Notes: generated by a model from the letters alone, not told the origin. Numbered from the stretch's first letter, positions 10,762 through 20,411 are shown. The stretch: 64,000 nucleotides of DNA from Chlorobaculum tepidum TLS (GCF_000006985.1 NC_002932.3:2040001-2104000); one strand, 5' to 3'. A program made the numbers and translations.

Positions 10762-11373
10762 TCACTTGGAGTACAACTCGACGACAAGCTGTTCGTTGAA
10801 CGGCTCCTGCACGGCTTCGCGCTCAGGAATAGCCAGGAACACCGCTTTGCGGTTCGCTTTGTCAACCTGGATCCACTCGGGAATCCTTGAATCGGGCACC
10901 TTGTTGAGCGAATCAGCTACGGCATCGAGGTTGCGGCTCTTCTGCCTGAACTCGATCTGATCGCCAGGTGATACCAGGAATGAGGGAATGTTGACCTTCT
11001 TGCCGTTGACCAGCATGTGCCCATGCGTAACAAGCTGACGGGCACCGGCGCGAGACGGCGAGAATCCGCAGCGATAGACCACGTTGTCGAGTCGGCGTTC
11101 GAGCATCTTCACCAGGTTGTCACCGGTAACACCTCGCTGAGCTACAGCTTTTTTATAATAGTTCCTGAACTGCTTTTCGAGAATGCCATAAAGATATTTC
11201 ATCTTCTGCTTCTCTCTGAGCTGCAGCGCATATTCCGACACTTTGCCTCTGCGGGACTGACCGTGCTGACCCGGAGCGTACGGGCGTCTTTCGAGATATT
11301 TTTCAGCCTTGGGAGAAAGAGCTATTCCCAACCTACGAGAAACCTTGGTAATTGAGCCTCTGAATCGTGCCAT
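10762..11373 (-). CDS. rpsD: 30S ribosomal protein S4
   Basis: A primary 16S rRNA binder and assembly nucleator, 203 residues. It starts [20 protein letters not shown], and the S4 RNA-binding domain ([15 protein letters not shown] and following) begins near residue 90. It lacks the N-terminal four-cysteine zinc site seen in some S4 proteins. It sits between rpsK and rpoA in the standard order. S4 autoregulates the alpha operon in some bacteria; I see no proof of that here. Confidence 0.97.
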   Translation of the reverse strand: MARFRGSITKVSRRLGIALSPKAEKYLERRPYAPGQHGQSRRGKVSEYALQLREKQKMKYLYGILEKQFRNYYKKAVAQRGVTGDNLVKMLERRLDNVVYRCGFSPSRAGARQLVTHGHMLVNGKKVNIPSFLVSPGDQIEFRQKSRNLDAVADSLNKVPDSRIPEWIQVDKANRKAVFLAIPEREAVQEPFNEQLVVELYSK

Positions 11374-11409
11374 AGCAATTGCTTCATTGAAAATTCTTAA
11401 TTATAACCA

Positions 11410-11793
11410 TCAGACCCTTCTGCGCTTGGGAGGCCTGCAACCGTTATGCGGAAGCGGCGTAATATCGCGAATGGAACGCACCTCCAGACCAACTCCCTGA
11501 AGCGCCCTGATGGCAGCATCACGACCGGAACCAGGTCCTTTGATAAGCACGTCGACATAACGCATACCAAGATCGTAGGCCTCTTTGGCTGCCGCCTCGG
11601 AAGTCACCTGCGATGCATAAGGGGTATTTTTCTTGGAGCCCTTGAAGCCGTTCTTGCCAGCGCTCGACCATGAAACCGTATTGCCGAGCGTATCGGTAAT
11701 GGTCACCATGACGTTGTTAAACGAAGCCTTGATATGGACGGTACCTTCCGGGGTAACCTTGACTTTCTTTTTTTTCCTGCTCGCTGTTGCCAT
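11410..11793 (-). CDS. rpsK: 30S ribosomal protein S11
   Basis: S11 lies on the 30S platform near the E-site mRNA path. The protein has 127 residues, with a basic N-terminus ([16 protein letters not shown]), [16 protein letters not shown] and the conserved C-terminal [15 protein letters not shown]. It sits between rpsM and rpsD in the normal order, with 36-47 bp spacers. Confidence 0.97.
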   Translation of the reverse strand: MATASRKKKKVKVTPEGTVHIKASFNNVMVTITDTLGNTVSWSSAGKNGFKGSKKNTPYASQVTSEAAAKEAYDLGMRYVDVLIKGPGSGRDAAIRALQGVGLEVRSIRDITPLPHNGCRPPKRRRV

Positions 11794-11840
11794 GAGTCTG
11801 TCGGTATTTTATCTCTCTTGTTGCTTATTTGCTCCGCTCG

Positions 11841-12218
11841 TTACTTCTTGCCGGCCTTCTTCTTGCCTGCAACCGTCTTGCGCTTGCCTTTCCTGGTTCT
11901 CGCGTTGGTGCGGGTACGCTGACCACGAACCGGCAGAGAACGCCTGTGACGAAGACCACGATAGCATCCGATATCCATGAGGCGCTTGATGGAAAGCTGC
12001 TGTTCAGCACGTGCCTCACCCTCAACCGTGTATTCGTTGCCGATAATTTCCCTGATAGCGTGAGCCTCTTCATCGCTCAGCTCTGAAATTTTCTTGTCAG
12101 GAGCGACTCCGGCTTTGGCGAGTATGTTTTTGGCGGATGTGTTCCCGATGCCATAAACATAGGTCAACGCAATGACCGCATGCTTGTTCAATGGCAAATT
12201 AACCCCAGCTAACCTCAT
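11841..12218 (-). CDS. rpsM: 30S ribosomal protein S13
   Basis: S13 contacts tRNA and the 50S bridge from the head of the 30S subunit. It has 125 residues: N-terminal [20 protein letters not shown], the helix-two-turn-helix region, then [20 protein letters not shown] and a Lys-rich tail. It follows rpmJ by 35 bp, as is usual. Confidence 0.97.
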   Translation of the reverse strand: MRLAGVNLPLNKHAVIALTYVYGIGNTSAKNILAKAGVAPDKKISELSDEEAHAIREIIGNEYTVEGEARAEQQLSIKRLMDIGCYRGLRHRRSLPVRGQRTRTNARTRKGKRKTVAGKKKAGKK

Positions 12219-12253
12219 ATGTTTTTTTCAAATCTGTTGATTGTTCCTGAAGA

Positions 12254-12370
12254 TCACCCTTGGCGCTGCTTGTGGCTTGGATTCACCTTGCAGATCACAA
12301 ATCGTTTTCCTTTGCGCTTGATAATCCTGCAGTGCTCGCAACGTTTTTTGATAGACGAATATATTTTCAT
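12254..12370 (-). CDS. rpmJ: 50S ribosomal protein L36
   Basis: A 38-residue protein too small for most ORF filters, read on the minus strand from ATG 12370 to TGA 12254. It starts [20 protein letters not shown]. Cys11, Cys14, Cys27 and His33 form the zinc-ribbon ligands of the zinc-binding form of L36. Its place between infA and rpsM is the classic one. The 112 bp spacer to infA is longer than most in this array. Confidence 0.95.
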   Translation of the reverse strand: MKIYSSIKKRCEHCRIIKRKGKRFVICKVNPSHKQRQG

Positions 12371-12482
12371 GGTAAACCCCACATGCTATGATTGTCCGGT
12401 CTGTCCAAAATATGAAAAGGCATGTAATGTAATAAATACATCCTTAATAATCAACCGGATAAAGGACGATTATTTCTGTTTT

Positions 12483-12701
12483 TTACTTGTACCGGTAGGT
12501 AATCCGGCCTTTGCTCAAGTCATAAGGAGAAATCTGAACCTTCACCTTGTCACCGGGCAGAATCCGGATGTAGTGCATCCTGATCTTTCCCGAAACGTGC
12601 GCAAGCACTTCGAGACCGTTTTCGAGCTTGACCCTGAACTGCGCGTTCGGAAGCGCTTCCAGAATTTCGCCTTCTACCTCAATTGATTCTTCCTTGGCCA
12701 A
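12483..12701 (-). CDS. infA: Translation initiation factor IF-1
   Basis: A 72-residue OB-fold protein that occupies the ribosomal A site during initiation. [20 protein letters not shown], then FRVKLENG and [18 protein letters not shown] match the family along its length. It follows map by 59 bp and precedes rpmJ, as in many bacterial spc operons. Confidence 0.97.
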   Translation of the reverse strand: MAKEESIEVEGEILEALPNAQFRVKLENGLEVLAHVSGKIRMHYIRILPGDKVKVQISPYDLSKGRITYRYK

Positions 12702-12760
12702 TGTGTATCTCTCCGCTTTCTGATCGTTATACTATGATTGTGATGCTTGCCCTGCCTGCG

Positions 12761-13534
12761 TTACTTCGTCAGGATTTCCGCCTGAGCTTTCCCGATGGCG
12801 ATGGTATGCTCAAAATGGGCTGAATAGCTTCCATCCTCGGTCACCGCGGCCCAGGCACCCCGCTTGCTGACCGCACGACGGGAACGACCGAGCGCGATCA
12901 TCGGCTCAATGGCCAGCGTCATACCGGAACGAAGCTTCACCCCGGTATGCGGTCTTCCATAATTCGGTACTGCCGGTTCTTCATGCAACTCGCTGCCGAT
13001 GCCATGGCCAACCATATTCTCGATCACACTGTAGCCAAATGAGCGAGCATGCTTTTCAATCGCTGCCGAAATATCATGCAGACGGTTTCCCTCGACAGCC
13101 TGCTCGATGCCAAGATCAAGACACTCACGAGTAACATCAACCAGTTGCCGCACCGCAGGATCGACCTCGCCGATAATGTACGTCCGCGCTGAATCTCCAT
13201 GATAACCGCTCTTGTATACTCCGCAATCGACCGAGACGATTTCGCCCTCGTGAATAATGCGCTTCGTGCTCGGCACACCGTGAACAACCTCCTCATTGAT
13301 CGACACGCAAAGCGTCGCCGGATAAGGCGTCACGCCAGACTCGCCTTTCGGAACGTAATTCAGAAAACTCGGCACAGCGTTATGATCTCTGATGAACTGT
13401 TCGGCAAGCTCGTCAAGGCGCTTGGTTGAAATGCCGGGCCTAATCTCGTTCTCCAGCATGTCAAGCACGCGGGCGACCAGTCTTCCAGCCTCCCGCATCA
13501 GTTCTATTTCCCGTTCGCTCTTGATGGTGATCAT
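12761..13534 (-). CDS. map: Methionine aminopeptidase, type I
   Basis: Removes the initiator methionine from nascent proteins. The 257-residue pita-bread-fold enzyme has His85 in EEVVHGVP, metal-ligand Asp103 in SVDCGVYKSG, Asp114 in HGDSART, the His of VGHGIGSELHEEP, the Glu of LAIEPM and the Glu of AVTEDGSYSAHFEHT. It has no N-terminal zinc-finger extension. It begins 14 bp after secY; secY-map-infA is a common grouping. Confidence 0.97.
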   Translation of the reverse strand: MITIKSEREIELMREAGRLVARVLDMLENEIRPGISTKRLDELAEQFIRDHNAVPSFLNYVPKGESGVTPYPATLCVSINEEVVHGVPSTKRIIHEGEIVSVDCGVYKSGYHGDSARTYIIGEVDPAVRQLVDVTRECLDLGIEQAVEGNRLHDISAAIEKHARSFGYSVIENMVGHGIGSELHEEPAVPNYGRPHTGVKLRSGMTLAIEPMIALGRSRRAVSKRGAWAAVTEDGSYSAHFEHTIAIGKAQAEILTK

Positions 13535-13548
13535 GTCCCGTCTCTTGC

Positions 13549-14874
13549 TTACCGGCGTCCGCGCGCCTTGGCCGTCTTCATGAATCCGTCGTAATGACGC
13601 ATCATCAAGTGGCTCTCGACCTGCTGAAGCGTATCGAGTCCCACGCTGACGACGATGAGCAGACTGGTACCGCCGAAGAAGTTGGCGAAGCCTGGAGTCA
13701 CGTTGACAAACTTGGTCAGAAAAGTCGGTAAAATTGCGATTACAGCAAGCGCAATGGCCCCCGGAAGCGTGATCCGGGTCAGGATGTTGTCGATGAACTC
13801 CTCGGTGTTCTTGCCCGGACGAACGCCCGGAATGAAGCCGCCCTGACGGCGCATCGTGTCGGCAACCTCTTTCGGGTTAAAGGCGATGGCCGTATAGAAA
13901 TAGGTGAAGAAGACGATCATCAGACCGAACACGACCGCGTAAAACCACGAGTCGTAAGCGAACGCCGCAGCGACTTTCTGCATCGCCTCGCTCTCTGGGA
14001 AAAATGAAAGGAAAGTGCTCGGAAGAAACATGATCGACTGGGCGAAAATGATCGGCATGACGCCAGCCGTGTTGATCTTTATCGGGATGTACTGCGTACC
14101 GCCACCATAAACCTTGCGGCCCACGACGCGTTTGGCGTGCTGTACGGGGATCCTTCTCGTGGCGACGGTCAAGATGACGACGATAGCCACAATGGCTACC
14201 ATCAACGCCATGATAACAATCTCGACGATCCAGTTCTTGCTGCCAAACGAAACCGACTGGGCTTCAGCAACCAGCGAGGCCGGGAACCTTGCCAGAATAC
14301 CGATCATGATGATAAGCGATATGCCGTTTCCGATCCCCCGTTCCGTGATCAGCTCGCCAAGCCACATGACAAACACGGTGCTGGCAGTGAGAATAATGAC
14401 CGCAGTGATGGTAAAGAAAAAACCCGGATCGGGCACAACCACCTTGCCGAACGATGATGGGCTTGAAAGGTTGACACTCACGCCCCACGCCTGCAGCAGC
14501 GCTATAAGAATAGTGCCGTAGCGAGTATACTGGTTGATCTTCTGGCGTCCCTCCTCACCCTCTTTCTGGAGCTTCTGCACATAAGGAGTCACCGCGCCAA
14601 GCAACTGGATGATGATGGAGGCCGAGATGTACGGCATGATGCCAAGAGAAAAGATCGAGGCGCGAGCGAACGCGCCTCCGACAAACAGGTCAAACAGACC
14701 GAACAGGTCGTTGGAATGAGAGGTGGTTGCGCTCGCTACCGCAGAGGCGTCAACCCCTGGGATGGTGATATGCGATCCCAGCCTGTAAACAAACAGAAGC
14801 AGGAGGGTATACAGTATACGCTGCCTTAACTCCGGGATTTTATTGATATTCCTGATACTCTCAGTAAGCTTCAT
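13549..14874 (-). CDS. secY: Protein translocase subunit SecY
   Basis: The central channel of the Sec translocon in the inner membrane, 441 residues with about ten hydrophobic segments. Visible family marks are YRLGSHITIPGVD near the N-terminus, GIMPYISASIIIQLL (second segment), ERGIGNGISLIIM, and GFIPGVRPGKNTEEFID before the last helices. It lies 18 bp after rplO. It would work with SecE and SecG, which are not in this window. Confidence 0.97.
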   Translation of the reverse strand: MKLTESIRNINKIPELRQRILYTLLLLFVYRLGSHITIPGVDASAVASATTSHSNDLFGLFDLFVGGAFARASIFSLGIMPYISASIIIQLLGAVTPYVQKLQKEGEEGRQKINQYTRYGTILIALLQAWGVSVNLSSPSSFGKVVVPDPGFFFTITAVIILTASTVFVMWLGELITERGIGNGISLIIMIGILARFPASLVAEAQSVSFGSKNWIVEIVIMALMVAIVAIVVILTVATRRIPVQHAKRVVGRKVYGGGTQYIPIKINTAGVMPIIFAQSIMFLPSTFLSFFPESEAMQKVAAAFAYDSWFYAVVFGLMIVFFTYFYTAIAFNPKEVADTMRRQGGFIPGVRPGKNTEEFIDNILTRITLPGAIALAVIAILPTFLTKFVNVTPGFANFFGGTSLLIVVSVGLDTLQQVESHLMMRHYDGFMKTAKARGRR

Positions 14875-14892
14875 GGCAGCTCATTCCCTGAT

Positions 14893-15453
14893 TCAAGACT
14901 TGACCGATTTCTTCTCTTTCTTGACCTTGACAACTTTGGCTTTAGGAGTCAAAAGAGCCTCTTCAAACGGCAGACCGTTAACCTTGGCAGCCTCTTCGAG
15001 GGTGCGATACGCCTTGACGATCTTGCCGCCAGCCTTGGCGATCTTCTCTTCGGCACTCTTGCTGAAGAAGTGTGCCGTGATGGTCACTGTGGAAGTAAGC
15101 TCACCGTTGCCGAGTACCTTGAAATACTCCTGGTTGCTGGCGTTGCAGAGGTGCTTGAGATCGAGCACGCTGATCTCTTCGCCAACAAGCCCTTTCTCGA
15201 TCCACATCTGGATCTGGGCGACGTTGACGCAAGCCACAGCCTTCTGGTTGGGAGGAGTGAAACCGAATTTCGGAAGTCTGCGGTAGATCGGCATCTGACC
15301 GCCCTCGATGACCGGACGCTGGTAGCCGCTGCGCGACTGCTGACCCTTGTTGCCCTTGCCCGCTGTCGTACCATTACCTGAACCGGGGCCGCGACCGACC
15401 CTTTTTCTTGCTTTGACTGCACCTTTGGCAGGGCGGAGTGAACTTAAATCCAT
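14893..15453 (-). CDS. rplO: 50S ribosomal protein L15
   Basis: L15 binds 23S rRNA late in assembly. The start MDLSSLRPAKGAVKARKRVG and the Gly-rich GRGPGSGNGTTAGKGNKGQ are typical. At 186 residues it is longer than the usual 145-150; the extra part is a C-terminal Lys/Val-rich tail. It lies between rpmD and secY. Confidence 0.97.
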   Translation of the reverse strand: MDLSSLRPAKGAVKARKRVGRGPGSGNGTTAGKGNKGQQSRSGYQRPVIEGGQMPIYRRLPKFGFTPPNQKAVACVNVAQIQMWIEKGLVGEEISVLDLKHLCNASNQEYFKVLGNGELTSTVTITAHFFSKSAEEKIAKAGGKIVKAYRTLEEAAKVNGLPFEEALLTPKAKVVKVKKEKKSVKS

Positions 15454-15486
15454 TGCTTTGATTCCCGACTGTCTTTATTGATTCTG

Positions 15487-15672
15487 TTAAAGCTCTTCAA
15501 CCTTGACAAGGTGCTGGACGACGCGAATCTGACCTCTCGTGCAGGCGTTGTCCTTGATTTCGACCTTGTGGTTCGGCCTTCCCAGACCGAGAGCCTTGAT
15601 CGTGTCTTTCTGCTTCTTGGTGCCGCCGATAACGCTGCGCACTTGGGTAACCTTTATCATTTTCTCGCTCAT
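15487..15672 (-). CDS. rpmD: 50S ribosomal protein L30
   Basis: A small 61-residue 50S protein: MSEKMIKVTQVRSVIGGTKK, then IKALGLGRPNHKVE. The open frame has an earlier ATG at 15678 (adds two residues); I prefer 15672. It lies between rpsE and rplO in the standard order. Confidence 0.95.
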   Translation of the reverse strand: MSEKMIKVTQVRSVIGGTKKQKDTIKALGLGRPNHKVEIKDNACTRGQIRVVQHLVKVEEL

Positions 15673-15690
15673 GATCACCTTATCTCCTTT

Positions 15691-16209
15691 TTAGCTTTCA
15701 AATACCTCTTTCAAGCTCTTTGAGCGGCGCTCTGCCACATCGTTGGCGTCAGAGATGTTCTGAAGTCCCTTGATAGCTGCCTTGACCACGTTGTGCGGAT
15801 TGGAGGAGCCGAGAGACTTGGTCAGAATATCATGGATCCCAGCCATTTCAAGCACGGCCCTGACGGCACCGCCAGCAATCAATCCGGTACCAGGGGTCGC
15901 CGGCTTCATCAGCACTTTGGCCGAACCGTATTTGGCAACGATCGGGTGGGGAATGGTTCCCTTGACAATCGGCACCTTGATGACGTTCTTTTTGCCATCC
16001 TCTACGCCCTTGGCAATAGCATCCTGAACTTCGTTCGCTTTTCCAAGCCCGTATCCAACATGACCTTCCTTGTCACCGACAACCACAATCGCGTTGAACC
16101 CGAAGCGCTTGCCGCCCTTGACCACCTTGGCGGTCCTGTTGATGTGCACCAGCTTCTCTTTCAGATTCAACTCTCCGGGCTTGATATTCCTGCCAGATTT
16201 TTTCGACAT
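15691..16209 (-). CDS. rpsE: 30S ribosomal protein S5
   Basis: S5 helps decoding fidelity and mRNA unwinding at the entry tunnel. The 172-residue protein has the double-stranded-RNA-binding-like N-terminal domain ([20 protein letters not shown], then [14 protein letters not shown]) and the C-terminal domain with [15 protein letters not shown]. It lies 23 bp after rplR and 18 bp before rpmD. Confidence 0.97.
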   Translation of the reverse strand: MSKKSGRNIKPGELNLKEKLVHINRTAKVVKGGKRFGFNAIVVVGDKEGHVGYGLGKANEVQDAIAKGVEDGKKNVIKVPIVKGTIPHPIVAKYGSAKVLMKPATPGTGLIAGGAVRAVLEMAGIHDILTKSLGSSNPHNVVKAAIKGLQNISDANDVAERRSKSLKEVFES

Positions 16210-16232
16210 GTACGTTCTCTCTTTGAAAAGTT

Positions 16233-16592
16233 TTAAAAGATGAGGCCGGCTTCACGGGCACCGTCGGCCAGGGCCTTGATGCGACCGTGATACCGGAATC
16301 CGTTTCTGTCGAAGACGACCCTGGAAATCCCCTGTGCAAGAGCCTTCTCGGCAATCTGCTTGCCAATCGCTGCACTCACCTCGGATTTGGTACCGGTAAG
16401 CCCGGCATTCTCTTTCGACATGCTCGATGCCGCCATAAGGGTCTTGCCGCTCTCGTCGTCGATCAGTTGCGCATAGATCTGCGAAAGACTCCTGAAAACG
16501 CACAGTCTTGGCCTTTCCTGGGTGCCACGCACGACAGCCCTGCTGCGTGCCTTGATTTTCTGCCTGCGTGCAGTTTTATCTACTTGGCTCAT
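16233..16592 (-). CDS. rplR: 50S ribosomal protein L18
   Basis: L18 binds 5S rRNA in the central protuberance. It has 119 residues, with [20 protein letters not shown], then KIADK-like helix [15 protein letters not shown] and [20 protein letters not shown] at the C-terminus. It sits between rplF and rpsE as usual. Confidence 0.97.
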   Translation of the reverse strand: MSQVDKTARRQKIKARSRAVVRGTQERPRLCVFRSLSQIYAQLIDDESGKTLMAASSMSKENAGLTGTKSEVSAAIGKQIAEKALAQGISRVVFDRNGFRYHGRIKALADGAREAGLIF

Positions 16593-16651
16593 TATCTCTA
16601 ACCGTATAAATGTTTTTTACCTGACTTGTTTCGCTCATGCGGCGCGGCGGC

Positions 16652-17191
16652 TTACTTGCCGGCAGCCTTGCCTTCTTTGCGGCGGATGACTTCGCCTTCA
16701 TACTTGATGCCCTTGCCGCGATATGGTTCCGGCTTTCTGAAGGAGCGAATCTTTGCGGCGATCTGGCCAACCAGAGCCTTGTCGATACCGCTGACAAGAA
16801 CGGTAGTCGGATCCGGCACCTCGATCTTGATCTCGGCAGGAGGCTGGAAGTAGATCATGTGCGAGTATCCGAGGGTCAGCGCCAAGAGGTTGCCCTTGAG
16901 CTCAGCGCGGTAACCGACGCCGGACATCTCGAGTTTGCGGGTGAACCCTTTGGTCACACCTTCGACCATGTTGCTCACCAGCATACGGTACAGTCCGTGC
17001 ATAGCACGCGCACGCTTGCTATCGTCCTTTCTCTGGACAGTCACGGCGCCGTCGGCAACCGAAACGATAACCTCATCGACCAGAGCCTGAGAAAGCGCCC
17101 CCTTCGGACCGGTCACGTTGATCATATTCTCCTTGACCTCGACCTGAGCCTGATCGGCAAGCCTGATCGGCATTTTTCCTATTCTTGACAT
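16652..17191 (-). CDS. rplF: 50S ribosomal protein L6
   Basis: L6 lies near the factor-binding stalk base. It has 179 residues with two tandem L6 repeats; the start MSRIGKMPIRLADQAQVEVK and the C-terminal PEPYRGKGIKYEGEVIRRKE are hallmarks. It lies 29 bp after rpsH and 59 bp before rplR. Confidence 0.97.
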   Translation of the reverse strand: MSRIGKMPIRLADQAQVEVKENMINVTGPKGALSQALVDEVIVSVADGAVTVQRKDDSKRARAMHGLYRMLVSNMVEGVTKGFTRKLEMSGVGYRAELKGNLLALTLGYSHMIYFQPPAEIKIEVPDPTTVLVSGIDKALVGQIAAKIRSFRKPEPYRGKGIKYEGEVIRRKEGKAAGK

Positions 17192-17220
17192 GGTAAACTG
17201 ATGCTCTTTGGCTTATGAAA

Positions 17221-17616
17221 TTAATAAATACGGAACAGCACCTCGCCTCCGACGTTCTGTTCGCGCGCTTCCTTGTCGGTCAAGATGCCTTTCGAGGTCG
17301 AAAGGATGAAAAGACCAAGCCCGCCAAGGTATCGCTTGATATCCTTACCCTGATAGACCCTGCGGCCAGGTTTGCTGACCCGGCTGATCTCCTTGATGGC
17401 GTGCTGGCCATCCTGCATGTATTTCAGCTCGACACGAATGAAAGGAAACTGCTCGGAGGTGATCACCGTGTAGTTCTTGATGTATCCCTTTTCGAGAAGA
17501 AGCTTCGAGAGATTTTCCCTGACTCTGGTATAAGGAATATCGGTCGTCTTGTTTTTTGCACTTCCGGCGTTTCTGATCCGGGTGATAAAATCGGCTATGG
17601 AATCCGTTACGGGCAT
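17221..17616 (-). CDS. rpsH: 30S ribosomal protein S8
   Basis: S8 is a primary binder of the 16S central domain. The 131-residue protein starts [18 protein letters not shown] and has [15 protein letters not shown] and [18 protein letters not shown]. In E. coli S8 represses the spc operon by binding its mRNA; whether that occurs here cannot be read from this sequence. Confidence 0.97.
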   Translation of the reverse strand: MPVTDSIADFITRIRNAGSAKNKTTDIPYTRVRENLSKLLLEKGYIKNYTVITSEQFPFIRVELKYMQDGQHAIKEISRVSKPGRRVYQGKDIKRYLGGLGLFILSTSKGILTDKEAREQNVGGEVLFRIY

Positions 17617-17681
17617 GGCTCTAACAGTTGGTTACATTCGTAAATGAACAGACATCTTTCTCTTGATCTCCGCAGGCGCGC

Positions 17682-17951
17682 TTACCAGCTTGCTTTTCTG
17701 ACACCGGGAAGCTTTCCTTCGAGGGCCAGTTTGCGGAACATGTTGCGGCAAAGCCCGAACTTCCGGTAGTTACCGCGGCCACGTCCGGTCAGGACGCAAC
17801 GGGTGCGAAGCCTCGTGGCTGAGCTATCTCTCGGAAGCTGGCTCAGTGCCTGATAATCGCCTGCCGCTTTCAGCTCCTCACGTTTAGCCGCATACTTTTC
17901 GACGAGCTTCTTCCTCTTTTCGTTTCGTGCAATGATGCTTTTCCTTGCCAT
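17682..17951 (-). CDS. rpsN: 30S ribosomal protein S14 (zinc-free form)
   Basis: S14 has 89 residues: [20 protein letters not shown] at the start and [20 protein letters not shown] toward the end. It lacks the paired CxxC zinc ligands of the short zinc-binding form, so it is the longer zinc-independent type. It lies between rplE and rpsH. Confidence 0.97.
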   Translation of the reverse strand: MARKSIIARNEKRKKLVEKYAAKREELKAAGDYQALSQLPRDSSATRLRTRCVLTGRGRGNYRKFGLCRNMFRKLALEGKLPGVRKASW

Positions 17952-17970
17952 CTTGGTACAGGGCTATGAT

Positions 17971-18558
17971 TTATTGGTTCTTTTTCTTGAACGGCATGCC
18001 GAGCAGGCTGAGCAGCTCGTAGGCCTCTTCGTCTGTTTTCGCGGAGGTGACGAAGCTGATATCCATACCATTGATTCTCGGCACCTTGTCGATGTCGATC
18101 TCAGGGAAGATAATCTGTTCTCGGATACCGACATTATAGTTTCCACGGCCATCGAAGCTCGTATCGCTCAGGCCGCGGAAATCGCGGATCCTCGGCACAG
18201 CAACCGAGATAAAGCGGTCCATGAACTCAAACATGATCTTGCGGCGAAGGGTAACGCGGCATCCGATGGCCTGTCCCTCGCGGAGCTTGAAGTTCGAGAT
18301 AGCCTTCTTGGCCTTGCGAACCTGCGGCTTCTGGCCGGTGATCTGGCCAAGCTCTTGCATGGCGGTTTCAAGCAGCTTCGGCTCCTGTGCGGCTTCGCCA
18401 ACACCGATGTTCACCGAAATCTTCTCAAGGCGGGGCACCATCATGATGCTCTTGTACTTGAATCGCTCCATCAGTTTCGGAACGACGGTCTCACGGTAGT
18501 AGACCTCAAGGCGGGCAGGCATAGCAACTTCCTGCGCTACACTCTCTTTTTTTGACAT
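17971..18558 (-). CDS. rplE: 50S ribosomal protein L5
   Basis: L5 binds 5S rRNA and contacts P-site tRNA. I start at [11 protein letters not shown] (18558, 195 residues); an in-frame ATG four codons earlier is also possible. Family segments are [34 protein letters not shown] and the C-terminal [20 protein letters not shown]. It lies between rplX and rpsN. Confidence 0.97.
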   Translation of the reverse strand: MSKKESVAQEVAMPARLEVYYRETVVPKLMERFKYKSIMMVPRLEKISVNIGVGEAAQEPKLLETAMQELGQITGQKPQVRKAKKAISNFKLREGQAIGCRVTLRRKIMFEFMDRFISVAVPRIRDFRGLSDTSFDGRGNYNVGIREQIIFPEIDIDKVPRINGMDISFVTSAKTDEEAYELLSLLGMPFKKKNQ

Positions 18559-18619
18559 TTTTGCTTGCACTTTTTACACAGGATGGTCTTGGTCATCCTG
18601 CCTTTTAATGAAATCTCTT

Positions 18620-18862
18620 TCAGCTCTTCTTGACGTTCGAGACATGAATCGGAAACTCGCGCTCGATGATCGCCCCCTGGGGCATTCCCTGGGTCGGACG
18701 CATGTGACGCTTCCGGATGTTGACGCCCTCGACAATCACGCGGCCTTTCTGAGGGAACACCTTCAGGACTTTACCTGACTTGCCCTTGTCGTTACCGGCA
18801 ATGACCGTTACCTCATCGTTTTTCCTGACGTGGAGCTTGACCTTTTTGATACCAGTTTTCAT
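18620..18862 (-). CDS. rplX: 50S ribosomal protein L24
   Basis: An assembly-initiating 50S protein with a KOW motif ([20 protein letters not shown]). It has 80 residues, shorter than the roughly 100 of many bacteria. It starts 33 bp downstream of the tRNA-Gly gene, so processing of that tRNA would trim the 5' end of the rplX mRNA very close to its start codon. Confidence 0.96.
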   Translation of the reverse strand: MKTGIKKVKLHVRKNDEVTVIAGNDKGKSGKVLKVFPQKGRVIVEGVNIRKRHMRPTQGMPQGAIIEREFPIHVSNVKKS

Positions 18863-18895
18863 GATTGACCTGTATGATAGTAATTCTTGAACGTG

Positions 18896-18968
18896 AGCGG
18901 GAGACGGGACTCGAACCCGCGACCAACAGCTTGGAAGGCTGTGACTCTACCAGCTGAGTTACTCCCGC
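18896..18968 (-). tRNA. tRNA-Gly (anticodon UCC) inside the ribosomal protein operon
   Basis: A 73-nt cloverleaf on the minus strand. The acceptor stem is GCGGGAG paired with CTCCCGC, the D-loop region is AACTCAGCTGGTAGAGT, the anticodon stem ACAGC/GCTGT encloses loop CTTCCAA (anticodon TCC, reading GGA), and the T arm contains GGGTTCGAGTCCC. No CCA is encoded. It lies 10 bp after the rplN stop and 33 bp before rplX, in the same direction as both, so it is almost certainly cut out of the ribosomal mRNA. Confidence 0.96.
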
Positions 18969-18978
18969 TGATCGGCTC

Positions 18979-19347
18979 TCAGAGAACCTCCGGAGCCAGC
19001 GAAACGATTTTCATATATCTTTTGTCGCGAAGCTCGCGCGCCACCGGGCCGAAAATACGGGTGCCTCTCGGCTCGCCCTGTGCATTAAGCAGCACGACGG
19101 CATTCTCGTCAAACCTGATATAGGAACCATCTTTTCTTTTCTGCTCCTTGACGCACCTGACCACAACTGCCTTGCAGACATCTTTTTTCTTGACGACGCC
19201 GCCAGGAACCGCAGCCTTAACCGATACCATGATCTGGTCTCCAAGCGCGGCATAACGCCTGCCGGTACCGCCGAAAACATGAATGCACCGTACTTTTTTC
19301 GCTCCGCTATTATCGGCGACAACCAGGTTAGTCTCTTTCTGGATCAT
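18979..19347 (-). CDS. rplN: 50S ribosomal protein L14
   Basis: L14 lies at the subunit interface and contacts L19 and 16S rRNA. It has 122 residues: [20 protein letters not shown], then [20 protein letters not shown] and the C-terminal [16 protein letters not shown]. It is the first gene of the spc segment, here separated from rplX by a tRNA gene. Confidence 0.97.
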   Translation of the reverse strand: MIQKETNLVVADNSGAKKVRCIHVFGGTGRRYAALGDQIMVSVKAAVPGGVVKKKDVCKAVVVRCVKEQKRKDGSYIRFDENAVVLLNAQGEPRGTRIFGPVARELRDKRYMKIVSLAPEVL

Positions 19348-19381
19348 CCTGCATTAACCCCTTTAAATGATAATAAATCCG

Positions 19382-19666
19382 TTACTTGGCCTTTTCGACG
19401 ATTTCAACAAGCCGGCAGCTCTTGTTCTTGCTGAGCGGCCTGCATTCGGTGATCCTCACCAGATCGCCGACACCTGCCTCATTGTTCTCGTCATGAGCCA
19501 TCAGACGGGTTGTCTTCTTGAAGTACTTCTTGTAGACCGGATGCTGAACCCTGCGCTCGACGGCAACAACGATACCCTTATCCATGCTATCGCTTACAAC
19601 CTTGCCCAACCAGCTCTTCTTTCTGCCCCTCGTTTCAGCTCCACTTGACATTGCTGCGTTGTCCAT
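19382..19666 (-). CDS. rpsQ: 30S ribosomal protein S17
   Basis: An OB-fold protein that binds 16S rRNA. It has 94 residues, with [20 protein letters not shown], then [20 protein letters not shown] and [18 protein letters not shown] short N-terminal extension ([12 protein letters not shown]) precedes the domain; a later Met at the MSSGAE position is a possible start. Confidence 0.96.
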   Translation of the reverse strand: MDNAAMSSGAETRGRKKSWLGKVVSDSMDKGIVVAVERRVQHPVYKKYFKKTTRLMAHDENNEAGVGDLVRITECRPLSKNKSCRLVEIVEKAK

Positions 19667-19704
19667 TTGTTATTCTTCCTGTTTGTTTACTGACGCACCC
19701 ACTA

Positions 19705-19911
19705 TCAGGCGTTGCTTTTTTCCTGCCTGTCGATCTGGGTGAGCCTGGTTTTCATCCGGGCGATATCCCGCTTCAAATTACGGAACACCATCGGGTTCTG
19801 CGCCGGTTCGATCGCCTGGTAAAAGTTGAGATCGGCCAGTCTGTTTTCGAGCTCTTTAATCTTTGAGAGGAGCTCTTTTTTGTCCATGGCCGCTATTTCA
19901 TAGTTTTTCAT
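19705..19911 (-). CDS. rpmC: 50S ribosomal protein L29
   Basis: A 68-residue two-helix protein near the exit tunnel, where it helps dock chaperones and targeting factors. It has ELLSKIKELENRLADLNFYQ, then NPMVFRNLKRDIARMKTRL. The start at MKNYEIAAMDKKE is the longest option; MDKKELLSK nine codons later is also plausible. Confidence 0.94.
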   Translation of the reverse strand: MKNYEIAAMDKKELLSKIKELENRLADLNFYQAIEPAQNPMVFRNLKRDIARMKTRLTQIDRQEKSNA

Positions 19912-19941
19912 AATACACTTCTCTGGCGGTTAGATTGCACC

Positions 19942-20361
19942 TTATCCTTCGTAATCTGGCCTGACGATGAACTTTGTCTTGATCGGCAGCTTCTTGGCAG
20001 CAAGCCTAAAGGCCTCTACAGCGACCTCACGCGGCACGCCATCCGCTTCGAACATAACGCGGCCCGGCTTGACGACGGCAACCCAGAACTCTGGGGAACC
20101 TTTACCGGAACCCATTCGGGTCTCCGCAGGCTTCTTAGAAACCGGCTTATCAGGAAAAATCCTGATCCAGATTTTTCCATCCCTCTTCATATAACGGTTC
20201 ATCGCGATACGAGCGGCTTCGATCTGGCGGCTGGTGATCCATGCCGGCTCCATAGCCTTCAGGCCGAAGGAGCCAAACGTTACCGCCGTTCCACGCTGGG
20301 CGTTGCCCTTCATGCGGCCACGCTGCGTCTTTCTGTATTGAACCCTCTTTGGCATTAACAT
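19942..20361 (-). CDS. rplP: 50S ribosomal protein L16
   Basis: L16 helps position the aminoacyl-tRNA acceptor end. It has 139 residues: [40 protein letters not shown] and [20 protein letters not shown] are all diagnostic. It lies 50 bp after rpsC and 30 bp before rpmC. Confidence 0.97.
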   Translation of the reverse strand: MLMPKRVQYRKTQRGRMKGNAQRGTAVTFGSFGLKAMEPAWITSRQIEAARIAMNRYMKRDGKIWIRIFPDKPVSKKPAETRMGSGKGSPEFWVAVVKPGRVMFEADGVPREVAVEAFRLAAKKLPIKTKFIVRPDYEG

Positions 20362-20411
20362 ACCGGCAACTCCATTCTCTCAGTTTCAAATTATATGGTA
20401 CTTGGGTCAGG

